A stretch of 52,507 nucleotides of DNA from Coprococcus sp. (GTDB lineage: Bacteria; Bacillota; Clostridia; Lachnospirales; Lachnospiraceae), in contig JAAWDY010000064.1 in the NCBI GenBank assembly GCA_022793995.1, positions 1 through 52,507 on the forward strand, written 5' to 3'. Within the stretch, counting starts at the first letter, position 1. Each line of letters opens with the position of its first letter. This document shows, piece by piece, positions 25,493 through 34,200 of this stretch. The position numbers were made by a program, and so were the translations under genes. Under the pieces are notes generated by a model. That model did not search any database, was not told where the DNA came from, and saw nothing but the letters and a program-made list of their open reading frames with translations.

Positions 25493-25852
25493 CTATGCTG
25501 CCAACGCTTTCTTTGCGACCTCTGCCACTGCGGTAAATCCAGCCGCGTCGTTGACAGCCATCTCTGCGAGCATCTTTCTGTTGATGTCAACGCCTGCCGT
25601 CTTAAGTCCATACATCAGCCTGCTGTAGGATAATCCGTTCATCCTTGCCGCTGCGTTGATCCGTGCAATCCATAACCGGCGCATCTGGCGCTTTCTCTGC
25701 TTTCTTCCTGAGTAAGCGGAAGTCAGCGCCCGCATAACGGACTGCTTCGCGACGCGGTACTGTTTTGACCGCGCTCCTCTGTAACCTTTTGCTAATTTCA
25801 GCGTTCTATTGTGTTTTCTTCTGGCGTTCATTCCGCCTTTGATTCTTGCCAT
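25493..25852 (-). CDS. rplT: 50S ribosomal protein L20
   Basis: 119 residues, near-universal sequence: [59 protein letters not shown]. It binds 23S rRNA early in large-subunit assembly, and in Gram-positives it also represses its own operon through the infC leader. Third gene of infC-rpmI-rplT, followed by a strong terminator. Confidence 0.98.
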   Translation of the reverse strand: MARIKGGMNARRKHNRTLKLAKGYRGARSKQYRVAKQSVMRALTSAYSGRKQRKRQMRRLWIARINAAARMNGLSYSRLMYGLKTAGVDINRKMLAEMAVNDAAGFTAVAEVAKKALAA

Positions 25853-25905
25853 TTCTTACTCCTCCTTCTATCGTTTAAACACCTGCGTACCGTCTTAAGG
25901 TTATC

Positions 25906-26103
25906 CTACAGATAGGGTAATACCTTCTTCATGTTCTTTACATTCGTTGAATCTGTTATCGTAGCATGTCTTAAATTTCTTTTTCTCTTGGTAGATTTCT
26001 TAGTCAAGATATGGCTCTTATAAGCTTTGTTCCTTTTCAGCTTACCTGTTGCAGTTTTTTTGAAGCGCTTTGCAGCCGCTCTATTTGTTTTAATTTTTGG
26101 CAT
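25906..26103 (-). CDS. rpmI: 50S ribosomal protein L35
   Basis: 65 residues: [20 protein letters not shown], then [20 protein letters not shown]. Highly basic, normal length, between infC and rplT in the standard order. A GGAGGAAG site precedes the ATG. Confidence 0.97.
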   Translation of the reverse strand: MPKIKTNRAAAKRFKKTATGKLKRNKAYKSHILTKKSTKRKRNLRHATITDSTNVKNMKKVLPYL

Positions 26104-26141
26104 GATATTTCTTCCTCCTTCATTTATAAGTAGTTTTATTT

Positions 26142-26648
26142 TTAACGTTTTTCAGTTAAAACCATACTCAGGCTTCTTCCTTCCAGCTTTGCAGGCTTCT
26201 CGACCACAGCAATATCCTTCAGCAACTCGGCAAAATCATCTAAAATATGCTTGCTCTGCTGCATGTGGGCCATCTCGCGCCCCCGGAACCGAAGTGTCAC
26301 CTTGACCTTATTCCCCTTGGAAATAAACTTCTTGGCATTATTCATCTTTGTGTTCAGGTCGTTCGTATCAATATTCGGTGAAAGCCGCACTTCCTTCAGC
26401 TCGACAGTCCTTTGTTTCTTCTTTGCCTCTTTTTCCTTCCTCGTCTGCTCGTATCGAAACTTTCCGTAATCGATAATCTTGCACACCGGCGGTCTTGCTG
26501 TCGGAGCGATCTTAACCAGATCCAGTTCCGCTTCCTGCGCCAGCTTCATAGCCTCCCGCGCTGACATAATACCTAATTGTTCCCCACTCTCACTAACCAC
26601 ACGTACCTCTTTGTCGCGGATTTGTTCATTGATCATTAAATCGCTAAT
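26142..26648 (-). CDS. infC: Translation initiation factor IF-3, with an AUU start codon
   Basis: 168 residues from an ATT at 26648 ([18 protein letters not shown]). The Shine-Dalgarno GGAGG ends 9 bases before this ATT; the first ATG (26636) would be 21 bases away. AUU starts are the hallmark of infC and underlie IF-3 autorepression, as IF-3 rejects non-canonical starts. The IF-3 N domain includes [20 protein letters not shown], then [17 protein letters not shown]. The C domain carries [18 protein letters not shown] and [15 protein letters not shown]. It initiates the infC-rpmI-rplT operon behind a structured leader. Confidence 0.95.
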   Translation of the reverse strand: MSDLMINEQIRDKEVRVVSESGEQLGIMSAREAMKLAQEAELDLVKIAPTARPPVCKIIDYGKFRYEQTRKEKEAKKKQRTVELKEVRLSPNIDTNDLNTKMNNAKKFISKGNKVKVTLRFRGREMAHMQQSKHILDDFAELLKDIAVVEKPAKLEGRSLSMVLTEKR

Positions 26649-26909
26649 TGTAGTGCACCTCCATACATAAAATGATATTGGGGGCAAAATATTTCCCCCG
26701 TGACGCCTATGATCCGTTCACTTCGCACCATTCGCAAAACGCATCATGACAAGTGAACTGCGACCATTAAAATAAGTGAATAGCCACAGACTATCCACCT
26801 TTCATTGCACACAATACCACACCTGTGGTATCCTGGTTACAATATTAAAACCCGAGCCGCCCGACTGCGCTGAGGTGAGAGTGGATACTCTGCTTTTCGT
26901 TTCATACAG
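26649..26909 (-). ncRNA. infC leader, probable L20-type autoregulatory leader
   Basis: About 260 untranslated bases separate a strong promoter from infC. The RNA contains several hairpins: a GC-rich segment around 26850-26870 (CAGTCGGGCGGCTCGGG), ACCACAGGTGTGGT, CAGTTCACTTG...AAGTGAACGG, and a final GGGGGAAATATTTTGCCCCC just before the infC Shine-Dalgarno. In Bacillota such leaders bind L20 and cause premature termination of the operon. The final hairpin is the candidate attenuator, although its U-tract is poor. Assignment is by position and structure, not by a covariance model. Confidence 0.6.
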
Positions 26910-26915
26910 TGAATA

Positions 26916-26944
26916 ATGTTACCATATCTTTTCTTACATGTCAA
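26916..26944 (-). promoter_or_regulatory. Promoter of the infC operon
   Basis: Minus strand: TTGACA (26944-26939), 17 bp, TAACAT (26921-26916). Confidence 0.75.
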
Positions 26945-26975
26945 CAACCTTTTCCTATAAATACGGCGATTTTTC

Positions 26976-27004
26976 TTGCTTTTCCTCCTTTTCAATGGCA
27001 TAAT
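26976..27004 (+). promoter_or_regulatory. Promoter of the sodium symporter gene
   Basis: TTGCTT (26976-26981), 17 bp, CATAAT (26999-27004), back-to-back with the infC promoter. TAGGAGG precedes the ATG at 27046. Confidence 0.5.
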
Positions 27005-27045
27005 AGAAACACTATACATATATTTTCATTTTAGGAGGTTTTATC

Positions 27046-28401
27046 ATGCAAGAGAGAAGCAGCTTTTCCAGCAGGCTTGGATTTGTGCTGGCGGCTGCCG
27101 GTTCTGCCGTAGGATTGGGGAACATCTGGCGATTTCCCTATCTTGCCGCACAATACGGTGGGGGGACTTTTTTACTGATCTATTTGATTCTAGCCATAAC
27201 TTTTGGGTTTACCTTGATGATCGCAGAGGTTGCTCTGGGACGCAAGACAGGCCTGAGCGCCATCGGCGCCTTTTCCGCGCTGAATAGGAAATTCAAGTTT
27301 TTAGGCATCCTGGCGTCCATTGTACCAGTCATCATTTTCCCGTACTATTCAGTGATCGGCGGCTGGGTCTGCAAATATTTATCCGTATTTATCACTGGTG
27401 AAATGGCGGATGCCGCCCAGGACGGATATTTTACCGGCTTCATTTCCCAAACAGGCAACCCGATCCTGTGGTTCAGTCTTTTCCTGGGACTCACCGCAAT
27501 CGTCGTTATCCTCGGCGTTGAACAGGGAATCGAGCGTGTCAGCAAATTGATGATGCCGATTCTGGTCGTCCTCACGTTATTTATCGCCGTCTATGCTTGT
27601 ACGATCGACGGAGCTATGGAAGGCGTTGTCTACTACCTTAAACCGAATTTAGAAGATTTTTCTGTGAAGACCGTCCTTGCCGCTATGGGGCAGCTCTTTT
27701 ATTCGATGTCCCTGGCTATGGGAATCATGGTGACTTACGGTTCTTATATGAAAAAAGAAAACCATCTGGAGAAATCCGTCCGTCAGATCGAGATCTTCGA
27801 TACCGGGATCGCATTCCTTGCCGGTCTGATGATTATTCCAGCCGTGTTCGCTTTTTCCGGAGGAGATAAATCTTCTCTCAGTGCAGGACCAGGACTGATG
27901 TTTATCACCCTTCCTAAGGTCTTTGACCATATGCCCATGGGACGCATCGTCGGAATCGTGTTCTTCCTTTTGGTGTTTTTTGCCGCGCTGACGTCTGCGA
28001 TTTCCTTGATGGAGACGATCGTTTCCATTGTGATGGATACTATGCACTGCAAACGGCTCACTGCCGGTCTTAGCGTACTTGCCTTTTCGTTTATGCTGGG
28101 GCTTCCGTCGTCGCTCGGGTTCGGGCTTTTAGGAAATATCACCTGGAACAATATGTCCATCCTGGATATCATGGATTTTGTAAGTAACAGTGTACTGATG
28201 CCGATTGTCGCCATATTTACCTGCATCTTTATCGGTTTTGTCGTGAAACCGCAGACCATTGTGGATGAGGTGAAGGAGACGGACGGCACGTTCAAAGCAG
28301 AAGGCATGTTCCGCGTCATGATTAAGTGGGTCGCTCCCTGGCTGCTCGTAGCAATCCTTGTCAGCTCAATTGCTACTGCGATGGGAGTATTCACACTCTA
28401 A
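27046..28401 (+). CDS. Neurotransmitter:sodium symporter family transporter (SNF)
   Basis: A 451-residue LeuT-fold membrane protein with about 11-12 helices. The family start FVLAAAGSAVGLGNIWRFPY in helix 1 carries the unwound sodium and substrate site. It is followed by AAQYGGGTFLLIYLI and, in helix 6, a FYSMSLAMGIMVTYGSYMKK segment. Bacterial members take up amino acids such as tryptophan, tyrosine or branched-chain residues with sodium. The substrate is not predictable here. Monocistronic, with its own promoter and a strong terminator at 28430-28472. Length is typical of the shorter bacterial members. Confidence 0.9.
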   Translation: MQERSSFSSRLGFVLAAAGSAVGLGNIWRFPYLAAQYGGGTFLLIYLILAITFGFTLMIAEVALGRKTGLSAIGAFSALNRKFKFLGILASIVPVIIFPYYSVIGGWVCKYLSVFITGEMADAAQDGYFTGFISQTGNPILWFSLFLGLTAIVVILGVEQGIERVSKLMMPILVVLTLFIAVYACTIDGAMEGVVYYLKPNLEDFSVKTVLAAMGQLFYSMSLAMGIMVTYGSYMKKENHLEKSVRQIEIFDTGIAFLAGLMIIPAVFAFSGGDKSSLSAGPGLMFITLPKVFDHMPMGRIVGIVFFLLVFFAALTSAISLMETIVSIVMDTMHCKRLTAGLSVLAFSFMLGLPSSLGFGLLGNITWNNMSILDIMDFVSNSVLMPIVAIFTCIFIGFVVKPQTIVDEVKETDGTFKAEGMFRVMIKWVAPWLLVAILVSSIATAMGVFTL

Positions 28402-28429
28402 AACTTCATATGTAACCTTCAAAAAGCAG

Positions 28430-28472
28430 CAATGCCCGTTATCGGCTTAGAGTTTGGATAACGGGCATTTTT
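28430..28472. terminator. Bidirectional terminator between symporter and MATE genes
   Basis: AATGCCCGTTATC...GGATAACGGGCATTTTT: a long stem with a T-run on the plus strand and A/T flanks on the other side, between two converging genes. Confidence 0.8.
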
Positions 28473-28476
28473 CACA

Positions 28477-29835
28477 TCAATTTTTCCAATTCCGCAGAAG
28501 TTTTCTGAGCGTTATGGCAAATAATACCGCTGTTGTCACTACAGAAATCGTATCCGCGATCGGTTCCGCATAATACACTCCCGTCACTCCGTAGAAACGC
28601 GGCAGAACGATCGCCAGAGGAATAAGAAGGAACACCTTTCTGAGAAGCGCGATAAACAAAGAAACCTTTGCCTGCCCCAGCGCAATAAACGTAGACTGGC
28701 ATGACATCTGGATCCCGAATATCGTCATTCCAAGAAAATACACCGGCATCACCCGGTTCGTAACCGCCGCCAGCTCTTCCTGATCGGTAAAAAGGGCGCT
28801 GAATATCTGCGGGAATAAAATCGCTGTTCCGCAAAAGATCACCGTACCCGTAAGGCAGATGGTAAGCATCAATTTAAAAGCTTTCAGCACTCGATCTTTG
28901 TTACCGGCGCCGTAGTTGTAGCTGATGATCGGCTGGATTCCCTGATTCAGGCCTTGCAGTGGTACGGATACGATCTGCATCACGCTGTTCAGGATCGACA
29001 TGGAGCCTACATACAGATCGCCTCCATAAGTCTTAAGACCGCTGTTCAGGGTAATCATCACCAAACTTTCTGTACTCTGCATAATAAAAGGCGAGATGCC
29101 AAGAGCGCCGATTCGTCCGACCACAGCCGCGTCCAGCTTCAGCTTCTCCTTCCGAATCCGGATCACGCTCTTATCCGAACATAGGAAACGAAGAATCCAC
29201 GCCGCACTCACTGCCTGGGAGCATATGGTCGCAAGAGCTGCCCCACGTACGCCCAGATGGAACCCGAAAATAAGAATCGGATCCAGAACAATATTCATAA
29301 CCGCTCCGATCAGCACCGACAGCATAGCAATCTTCGCGTTGCCCTGCGCGCTGATAAAGGTATTAAGCCCTAGAGAGCACTGGACAAATACGGTTCCCAG
29401 AAGATAAATGCCTATGTACTGTTCTGCATAAAGAATCGTATTTTCAGTGGCCCCGAACAGATAAAGAACCGGCGTCTTTGCCACAAGGAAGACTGTCGTC
29501 AGCGTCACTGCAAAACAAAGCAGGAGCACGGTTCCCGTCCCCAGGATCTTCTCCGCTTTCTCATAGTCCTTTTTGCCAAGCTCGATCGATGCCAGAGGCG
29601 CTCCACCCATCCCTACGAATGCACTGAATGCAGAAATGAGCATAATAATAGGGAGTGTTACTCCCACCCCAGTAAGCGCCATATCCCCATAGCCGGGTAT
29701 ATGGCCGATATAGATCCTGTCCACAATATTATAAAGAAGGTTGATGAGCTGGGCGGCAACCGACGGAAGCGCCAGGCTTATAATCAGCCTCCCCATAGGT
29801 TCTGTTCCCAGCCTCTCATCCTGTTTTGTACTCAT
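28477..29835 (-). CDS. MATE family efflux transporter
   Basis: 452 residues, 12 predicted membrane helices in two six-helix bundles. MATE features are EPMGRLIISLALPSVAAQLI, NIVDRIYIGHIPGYGDMALT, a GALGISPFIMQSTESLVMIT segment at the start of the second half, and GLNQGIQPIISYNYGAGNKD. It exports cationic drugs or metabolites using sodium or protons. The start at 29835 (MSTKQDERLG) has GGAGGGACG upstream; an in-frame start nine codons earlier was rejected because it lies over that site. Monocistronic. Confidence 0.9.
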   Translation of the reverse strand: MSTKQDERLGTEPMGRLIISLALPSVAAQLINLLYNIVDRIYIGHIPGYGDMALTGVGVTLPIIMLISAFSAFVGMGGAPLASIELGKKDYEKAEKILGTGTVLLLCFAVTLTTVFLVAKTPVLYLFGATENTILYAEQYIGIYLLGTVFVQCSLGLNTFISAQGNAKIAMLSVLIGAVMNIVLDPILIFGFHLGVRGAALATICSQAVSAAWILRFLCSDKSVIRIRKEKLKLDAAVVGRIGALGISPFIMQSTESLVMITLNSGLKTYGGDLYVGSMSILNSVMQIVSVPLQGLNQGIQPIISYNYGAGNKDRVLKAFKLMLTICLTGTVIFCGTAILFPQIFSALFTDQEELAAVTNRVMPVYFLGMTIFGIQMSCQSTFIALGQAKVSLFIALLRKVFLLIPLAIVLPRFYGVTGVYYAEPIADTISVVTTAVLFAITLRKLLRNWKN

Positions 29836-29901
29836 AAACGTCCCTCCCTGTGTGCTCTGCAATAAAAGATTATAATCCCTTTTACAGCTCCCCGTATTTT
29901 T

Positions 29902-30671
29902 CTATTCTGCATTGATGTTTTCTTTTCCCCGGCGGATGGTTTCATCCCGCTTTACCTGCCGGATTGCCCTTGAAAATTCCAGGCGGATCTCTTCGTTGGG
30001 AATACGTACCTTCTGTGTATCCTCGTCATAGGCCAGATATCCCAAGTGGACCAGCAACGTCAGCACATCATCCCTGTCCCGAAAAGTCACCAGGTCATTG
30101 GCAAAGCCTTTTGTATCCACTTTTGTTTCTGCTCCCCCAATCAGCTCCGCCACTGTCCTGCCAAGTCCTTCAAAATCAAGGCTGATATATCCCATGAGGC
30201 TCTCCGCGGCAGAAGTCTGCGTCCAGTAGGAATCTTATTTCCCGCCGTCGCATTAGCCAACGTCGCCGTGAATCCTTCGGCTTCCTTCAACCCCGGATAC
30301 TGCTCCGCAAGCTCCCGTATCACATTCCTTTGGATATATGATATCATACCCTCAATGGAAGTCTCCCCCATCACTCCTGTCATATCCAGGCAGATCACAT
30401 CATATCGGTTTAAATAATCCCGAAACTGTATGTCACCGACAATCTCCAGACTGTCAAAAAGCCCGGCTGAGTCGCACGTCTTGTCATAATAGGCGCACAA
30501 CATCTGGGCCGCAAATGATTTTCCAAAACGGCGGGGTCTGCTGACACAGGTCGGGCGCCTCGGTGTGTCAATCGTCTGATTCACCAATCGAATCAAGCCT
30601 GACTTATCCACATAAGTATCATTCCTTATTCCGGTAAATCCGCTGTTGCCGGGATTTAAATAATTTCCCAT
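29902..30671 (-). pseudogene. AAA-ATPase_like protein, internally deleted
   Basis: The N-terminal part from 30671 (MGNYLNPGNSGFTGIRNDTY) has the P-loop variant SRPRRFGKS and continues to FTATLANATAGNKI. There the frame jumps to sequence that in another frame reads YWTQTSAAESLMGYISLDF and goes on to VLTLLVHLGYLAYDEDTQ and VRIPNEEIRLEFSRAI. The segment carrying Walker B and the middle of the ATPase is gone, and the C-terminal nuclease domain is absent. The junction lies near 30222-30230. GGGAGG precedes the original start. It belongs to a second subfamily, distinct from the copies at 2289 and 33412. Confidence 0.8.
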
Positions 30672-30832
30672 CGTTCCTCCCTCTTCTTTGATAAAAGACT
30701 CTATTCTACAGTATGTCCCGTGGTACAAGCCCCTCCTGATTTTTCTATATCCTCTATTCGCCTTTTGCAAACGCTTCGTCTATATATCTTTTTAATAAAT
30801 GATTACTTTCTATGTAAAAATCCTTTTCTGTT

Positions 30833-32236
30833 TCATCTATTTTCCTCAAACTCCATCGTTAGGACTCCGTCTGGTAATGACTCTATCATTCCATAGGAAG
30901 ACAACACTTTGTATAAACGAATGTACTCTTCCTCTTCTTTTAAAGATAAGCCCCCTTGCCTACGCTTTTCAAACAATTCAAGGTACTGCTGCTTCTTCTC
31001 TTCCTGGCGCGTGCGAAAAACTTCTGCACTTTCAATCAACATATTGATAAACTGACAGAACCTTTCTACTTTTTGCTTATCGTCCCCTTCCGTATCAAAT
31101 ACTTCCTCTGGATTCATTTCCGGGCCTTTCTGTTCTTTCTCCTCTGCCTCCCACTTTCTTCGCTCCTCTGCGAGTTCCCGCATCCGCTGTATTTCTTTCT
31201 GCAATTTATCCTGATTTTTTTTATATTGTGCAAGTTTACGTCCAATGGACCGCCTGTCTCTTTCAAACTCTTTAATTACGATAAGCAGGATTCTTTTCAG
31301 CTGTTCAAAACCGGCTCCTTCCTGGATACCGTTTCTATTTGCCGCATCGTCCAGATTCGTATTTTCTCTTGAAATATCAACGGTTCCTATGATCTGTTCC
31401 GACGCCACACGCCAGTTATTCGTCTGGTGTCCCAGACCGGCAGGCGAACGTCTCAGCCTAGAAGCCAGCTCAAGCCAGTCAAAATTATTATCCCCATACT
31501 CCCCATACGGACGCACTCTGAAATGATCCCTGTAAATCTTAATCCCACCAAATTCTTTTGTGAGATTTCTTCTACCCTTTATGTCTTTATAGTAAAACTT
31601 TTCTGCATCATCTTTGGATACAGTAATTTTTTTAAAATATAATATTGTTATACTATTCCACTCATCATGTAATCCATATAATCGAAATACCGTCCCTGTA
31701 TGTCCTAAGTCCAACTTACTGATTATCGATGCCGCCGCATGATTTTTCCACTTGCTAATATTTACGTAACCGAGCAACGTCTCATCCGTATCATACAGCT
31801 TTGCCTTTACATCGGATAATTTCTTTACCTCATTAAAATCATCCCAATTTACTGTCCACTCCAAGCCCCCGGTCTCTGAAATTATCAGCATCTCGCAGCG
31901 ATCTGAGATTCGGTCAAGCGCAAATCTCCCGATTCCCTTTGCGCCTGTCTGAATACGCTCCCCATCTGTCACAAAATTTTTCTTTTTTGATGAGTTCCCG
32001 ATAGACATCCAATGGTCGCGCAGTACAGATTCTCTCATCCCGGTTCCGTTATCCAGAACATAGATACATTGCTGGGCTTTACTATAATACAGGCAAACTA
32101 CCTTTGCATCCGCATCGTATGCATTTTTTATAATCTCAAGTACCGCCCCCTCTAATTTTGAAACATTCTCTCTTCCTATCAATTTTGCGGTGTAGGCATC
32201 TACATTAAACTGAATATCTCTTTCATTCTGACGCAT
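30833..32236 (-). CDS. GHKL-type (Hsp90/MORC-like) ATPase, stand-alone
   Basis: 467 residues. The GHKL ATP-binding fold contains LEGAVLEIIKNAYDADAK (N-box), VLDNGTGMRESVLRDHWMSI (G1), and TGAKGIGRFALDRI (G2). A transducer-like part includes KDDAEKFYYKDIKGRRN and GGIKIYRDHFRVRPYGEY, followed by RENTNLDDAANRNGIQEG. The end is a long charged coiled coil (about 330-430). No kinase His or membrane region is present, so it is not a histidine kinase. Homologous layouts occur in defence-associated ATPases, and it lies beside HEPN/MNT remnants. The join around WNSITILYFKKITV looks short compared with what I expect of the family, possibly an in-frame deletion. GGAGG precedes the start. Confidence 0.72.
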   Translation of the reverse strand: MRQNERDIQFNVDAYTAKLIGRENVSKLEGAVLEIIKNAYDADAKVVCLYYSKAQQCIYVLDNGTGMRESVLRDHWMSIGNSSKKKNFVTDGERIQTGAKGIGRFALDRISDRCEMLIISETGGLEWTVNWDDFNEVKKLSDVKAKLYDTDETLLGYVNISKWKNHAAASIISKLDLGHTGTVFRLYGLHDEWNSITILYFKKITVSKDDAEKFYYKDIKGRRNLTKEFGGIKIYRDHFRVRPYGEYGDNNFDWLELASRLRRSPAGLGHQTNNWRVASEQIIGTVDISRENTNLDDAANRNGIQEGAGFEQLKRILLIVIKEFERDRRSIGRKLAQYKKNQDKLQKEIQRMRELAEERRKWEAEEKEQKGPEMNPEEVFDTEGDDKQKVERFCQFINMLIESAEVFRTRQEEKKQQYLELFEKRRQGGLSLKEEEEYIRLYKVLSSYGMIESLPDGVLTMEFEENR

Positions 32237-32276
32237 CTATTTTCCTCCAAAAGATGTAACGGCTTACTTTATAGAT

Positions 32277-32305
32277 ATTATACATCTAATAATATTGAAC
32301 TTTCC
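32277..32305 (-). promoter_or_regulatory. Possible promoter of the GHKL ATPase gene
   Basis: Minus strand: TATAAT (32282-32277) with a poor -35, GGAAAG, 17 bp upstream. It suggests transcription separate from the HEPN gene. Confidence 0.35.
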
Positions 32306-32326
32306 TTCTGCCAGGTGACCTTATTT

Positions 32327-33025
32327 CTATTTCCCGAAGCTCACCCCACAGTCCTTCCGGTAAAATGCTATCCCATAACAGTCTATCTTACGATATCCTT
32401 CTCCTTGCAGTTCCTCTACATATTTTTTATCATATATTTGCCTAAGCGCTTTCTTTGCATCCTCTTCCAGATCGTCGATAGAATCAGACACTCTTATTTC
32501 CAGCACAAACGCCCCATAGAAACTGATGGTTCCAAAAAGCTGCCCATTCAAAATGTCCGCCATCTTCCCGGCATCCCCGTCTTCCATCGCCCGGTATAAG
32601 TCATGGAAATCTTCTTTCTTTATGATCTCTTTCATCCGCTTGTCCCGGATTCCGTTTACCTCAAGAAACTCCCCGATTTCTCCGATTTCTGTATCCAGTT
32701 TTCGTTTTTCTACTAGGAAATCCATGTCATAATGTGCCTGTGCTTCCCACTCACTGAGCATCTCCGAATGATCGTCAATCCATTCTGTAAGGATCAAGTG
32801 CGCGCCATTATCAGATATTATTTTTATTAACTTTGATATTTTATGCATATTCGGAACAGCCACTCCCACACATTCAAGAGCTCCCTTTAATATCTTTTCT
32901 ACTGCCTGCTGGAGATGATATGCGGCATTATTCAAGATCATTTCATCATTATATAAGCTTTTCCAAATCATTACCGCCGTATCATAATCCATCTTTGCAC
33001 TTCGGAACAATCTTACATCGCACAT
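32327..33025 (-). CDS. HEPN-domain protein fused to a truncated PD-(D/E)XK tail
   Basis: 232 residues from an ATG at 33025, with GAGAGGTGAG overlapping the stop of the upstream MNT frame. Residues 1-120 are a HEPN domain (PF05168-like): [19 protein letters not shown] and a later [10 protein letters not shown] helix. From about 125 the sequence becomes the C-terminal part of an AAA-ATPase_like/PDDEXK_9 protein: [28 protein letters not shown], then directly [20 protein letters not shown] and [16 protein letters not shown]. The nuclease core between TISFYG and FVLEI, with the catalytic Asp, is missing, and E-x-K reads E-I-R. It therefore looks like a chimera made by recombination with a nuclease remnant. 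HEPN RNase activity is possible but unproven. Confidence 0.72.
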   Translation of the reverse strand: MCDVRLFRSAKMDYDTAVMIWKSLYNDEMILNNAAYHLQQAVEKILKGALECVGVAVPNMHKISKLIKIISDNGAHLILTEWIDDHSEMLSEWEAQAHYDMDFLVEKRKLDTEIGEIGEFLEVNGIRDKRMKEIIKKEDFHDLYRAMEDGDAGKMADILNGQLFGTISFYGAFVLEIRVSDSIDDLEEDAKKALRQIYDKKYVEELQGEGYRKIDCYGIAFYRKDCGVSFGK

Positions 33026-33029
33026 TTTC

Positions 33030-33293
33030 TCACCTCTCAAATAGCAATAATCCTGTTGTCTCTATTTCTTGATGTAATTTGTTATCTGGTTTCAGGTTCG
33101 TAATAATATCTACTTCACAATCCAATTCTGGGAAACATGACAGCTTTTTATCAGAATCATACTTTTCAATATAAAGATCAATATCGCTTGTACTATTGCA
33201 TCGAAACTCAAGAGAACTGCCAAACAGTATCACTCTGTGGATGTTTTAGTCTTTCCTCCGTTCACAGATAAGCTTTTCTATCCTATGCTGCAT
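33030..33293 (-). pseudogene. MNT nucleotidyltransferase with an in-frame stop codon
   Basis: From the ATG at 33293 the frame reads MQHRIEKLICERRKD, a TAA at 33248-33246, then NIHRVILFGSS and RCNSTSDIDLYIE in the same frame, ending at 33030. The motif GS-x9-DID is intact after the stop. An MNT protein normally needs the N-terminal helix now cut off, although a GTG two codons before ILFGSS could restart translation. It overlaps the ribosome-binding site of the HEPN gene, the classic antitoxin-toxin order. A sequencing error at one base could also explain the stop. Confidence 0.65.
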
Positions 33294-33411
33294 CAGTGGA
33301 TGTATGCGGTTTGCGTTTGGAAATGTGATTCCTTATATAACCGGAAAATCCCACATATTATCTATATTGCTCATAAATCCCCAGTTCCTTTTCATTGTTT
33401 TGAATATCTCT

Positions 33412-33928
33412 TTATGCTTCCCTTTTTTCTGCCATCATGACCTTGCACCGCTTTTTATAGCATGCAACCCCATATTTCAGGACATGATCTATTCCGTCGT
33501 CCTCAAGGTCGTCTTCATATCCCGTTTGCTCGATCTGTCTCAGCGCTTCCCAGCACGCTTTTTCCAGATCGCCGTCGTGCGCATATTTTACTTCAATGAT
33601 GATTCCCATATCTCCGGTATCCGGCACCACTAGAATTGCCGATTCCTCGATAAACCGCTTCACCGCATCGTTGCTGCTGGTGTTAATCCAGTAGTTCTCC
33701 GGCTGCGCTTCTTATACGCTTCTCTCCGTTCAGTGAGAAAAAGTGTTCCAGCATGCTCATATTCAGCGTTTCCCCGAATCTTCTGGGACGTGTAAATAGA
33801 TTCACTTCTCCCCAATTATTCAGAAGTTCCCTGATAAACCCTGTTTTATCTATATAGTAAAAATCTTCGGAACGAAGCTTTTCAAAATTATCAATCCCGA
33901 TCAGCAGTTTCTTTTTCCGCATTTGCAT
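33412..33928 (-). pseudogene. AAA-ATPase_like / PD-(D/E)XK gene with two large internal deletions
   Basis: The start MQMRKKKLLIGIDNFEKLRS runs through the P-loop (here RPRRFGET, the Walker A Lys replaced by Glu) to FFSLNGEK. It then jumps to the middle-domain sequence EAQPENYWINTSSNDAVKRF, and again to the nuclease end GDMGIIIEVKYAHDGD, finishing with GVACYKKRCKVMM. Compared with the intact copy at 2289-3980 it lacks Walker B, most of the helical middle and the catalytic-Asp strand. The remaining segments are very similar to that copy, including at the DNA level around 33665-33710, so this is a recent duplicate in decay. Confidence 0.85.
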
Positions 33929-34200
33929 TTCTCCATGCCCCTTCCATCATTTATAAGCCGTTCATCTGTTTTGGATTATACTTTGTAATCATTATAGCAA
34001 CTAAGTCGTGATAATTCTATAGAAATTTCCCGACGCGCAAAACCAATACATGAATGGTTAGTTATTTTCCACGCTCCATATCATAGATAGACTTGTTTCA
34101 AAAAATTATTTTCTTAAAAAAACAAGTATTTTTGTGCTAAGATATAGGTACAAAGATAAAAACACAACAAAAAGACCTTCAAGATAAGTGAGAGAAGTTT

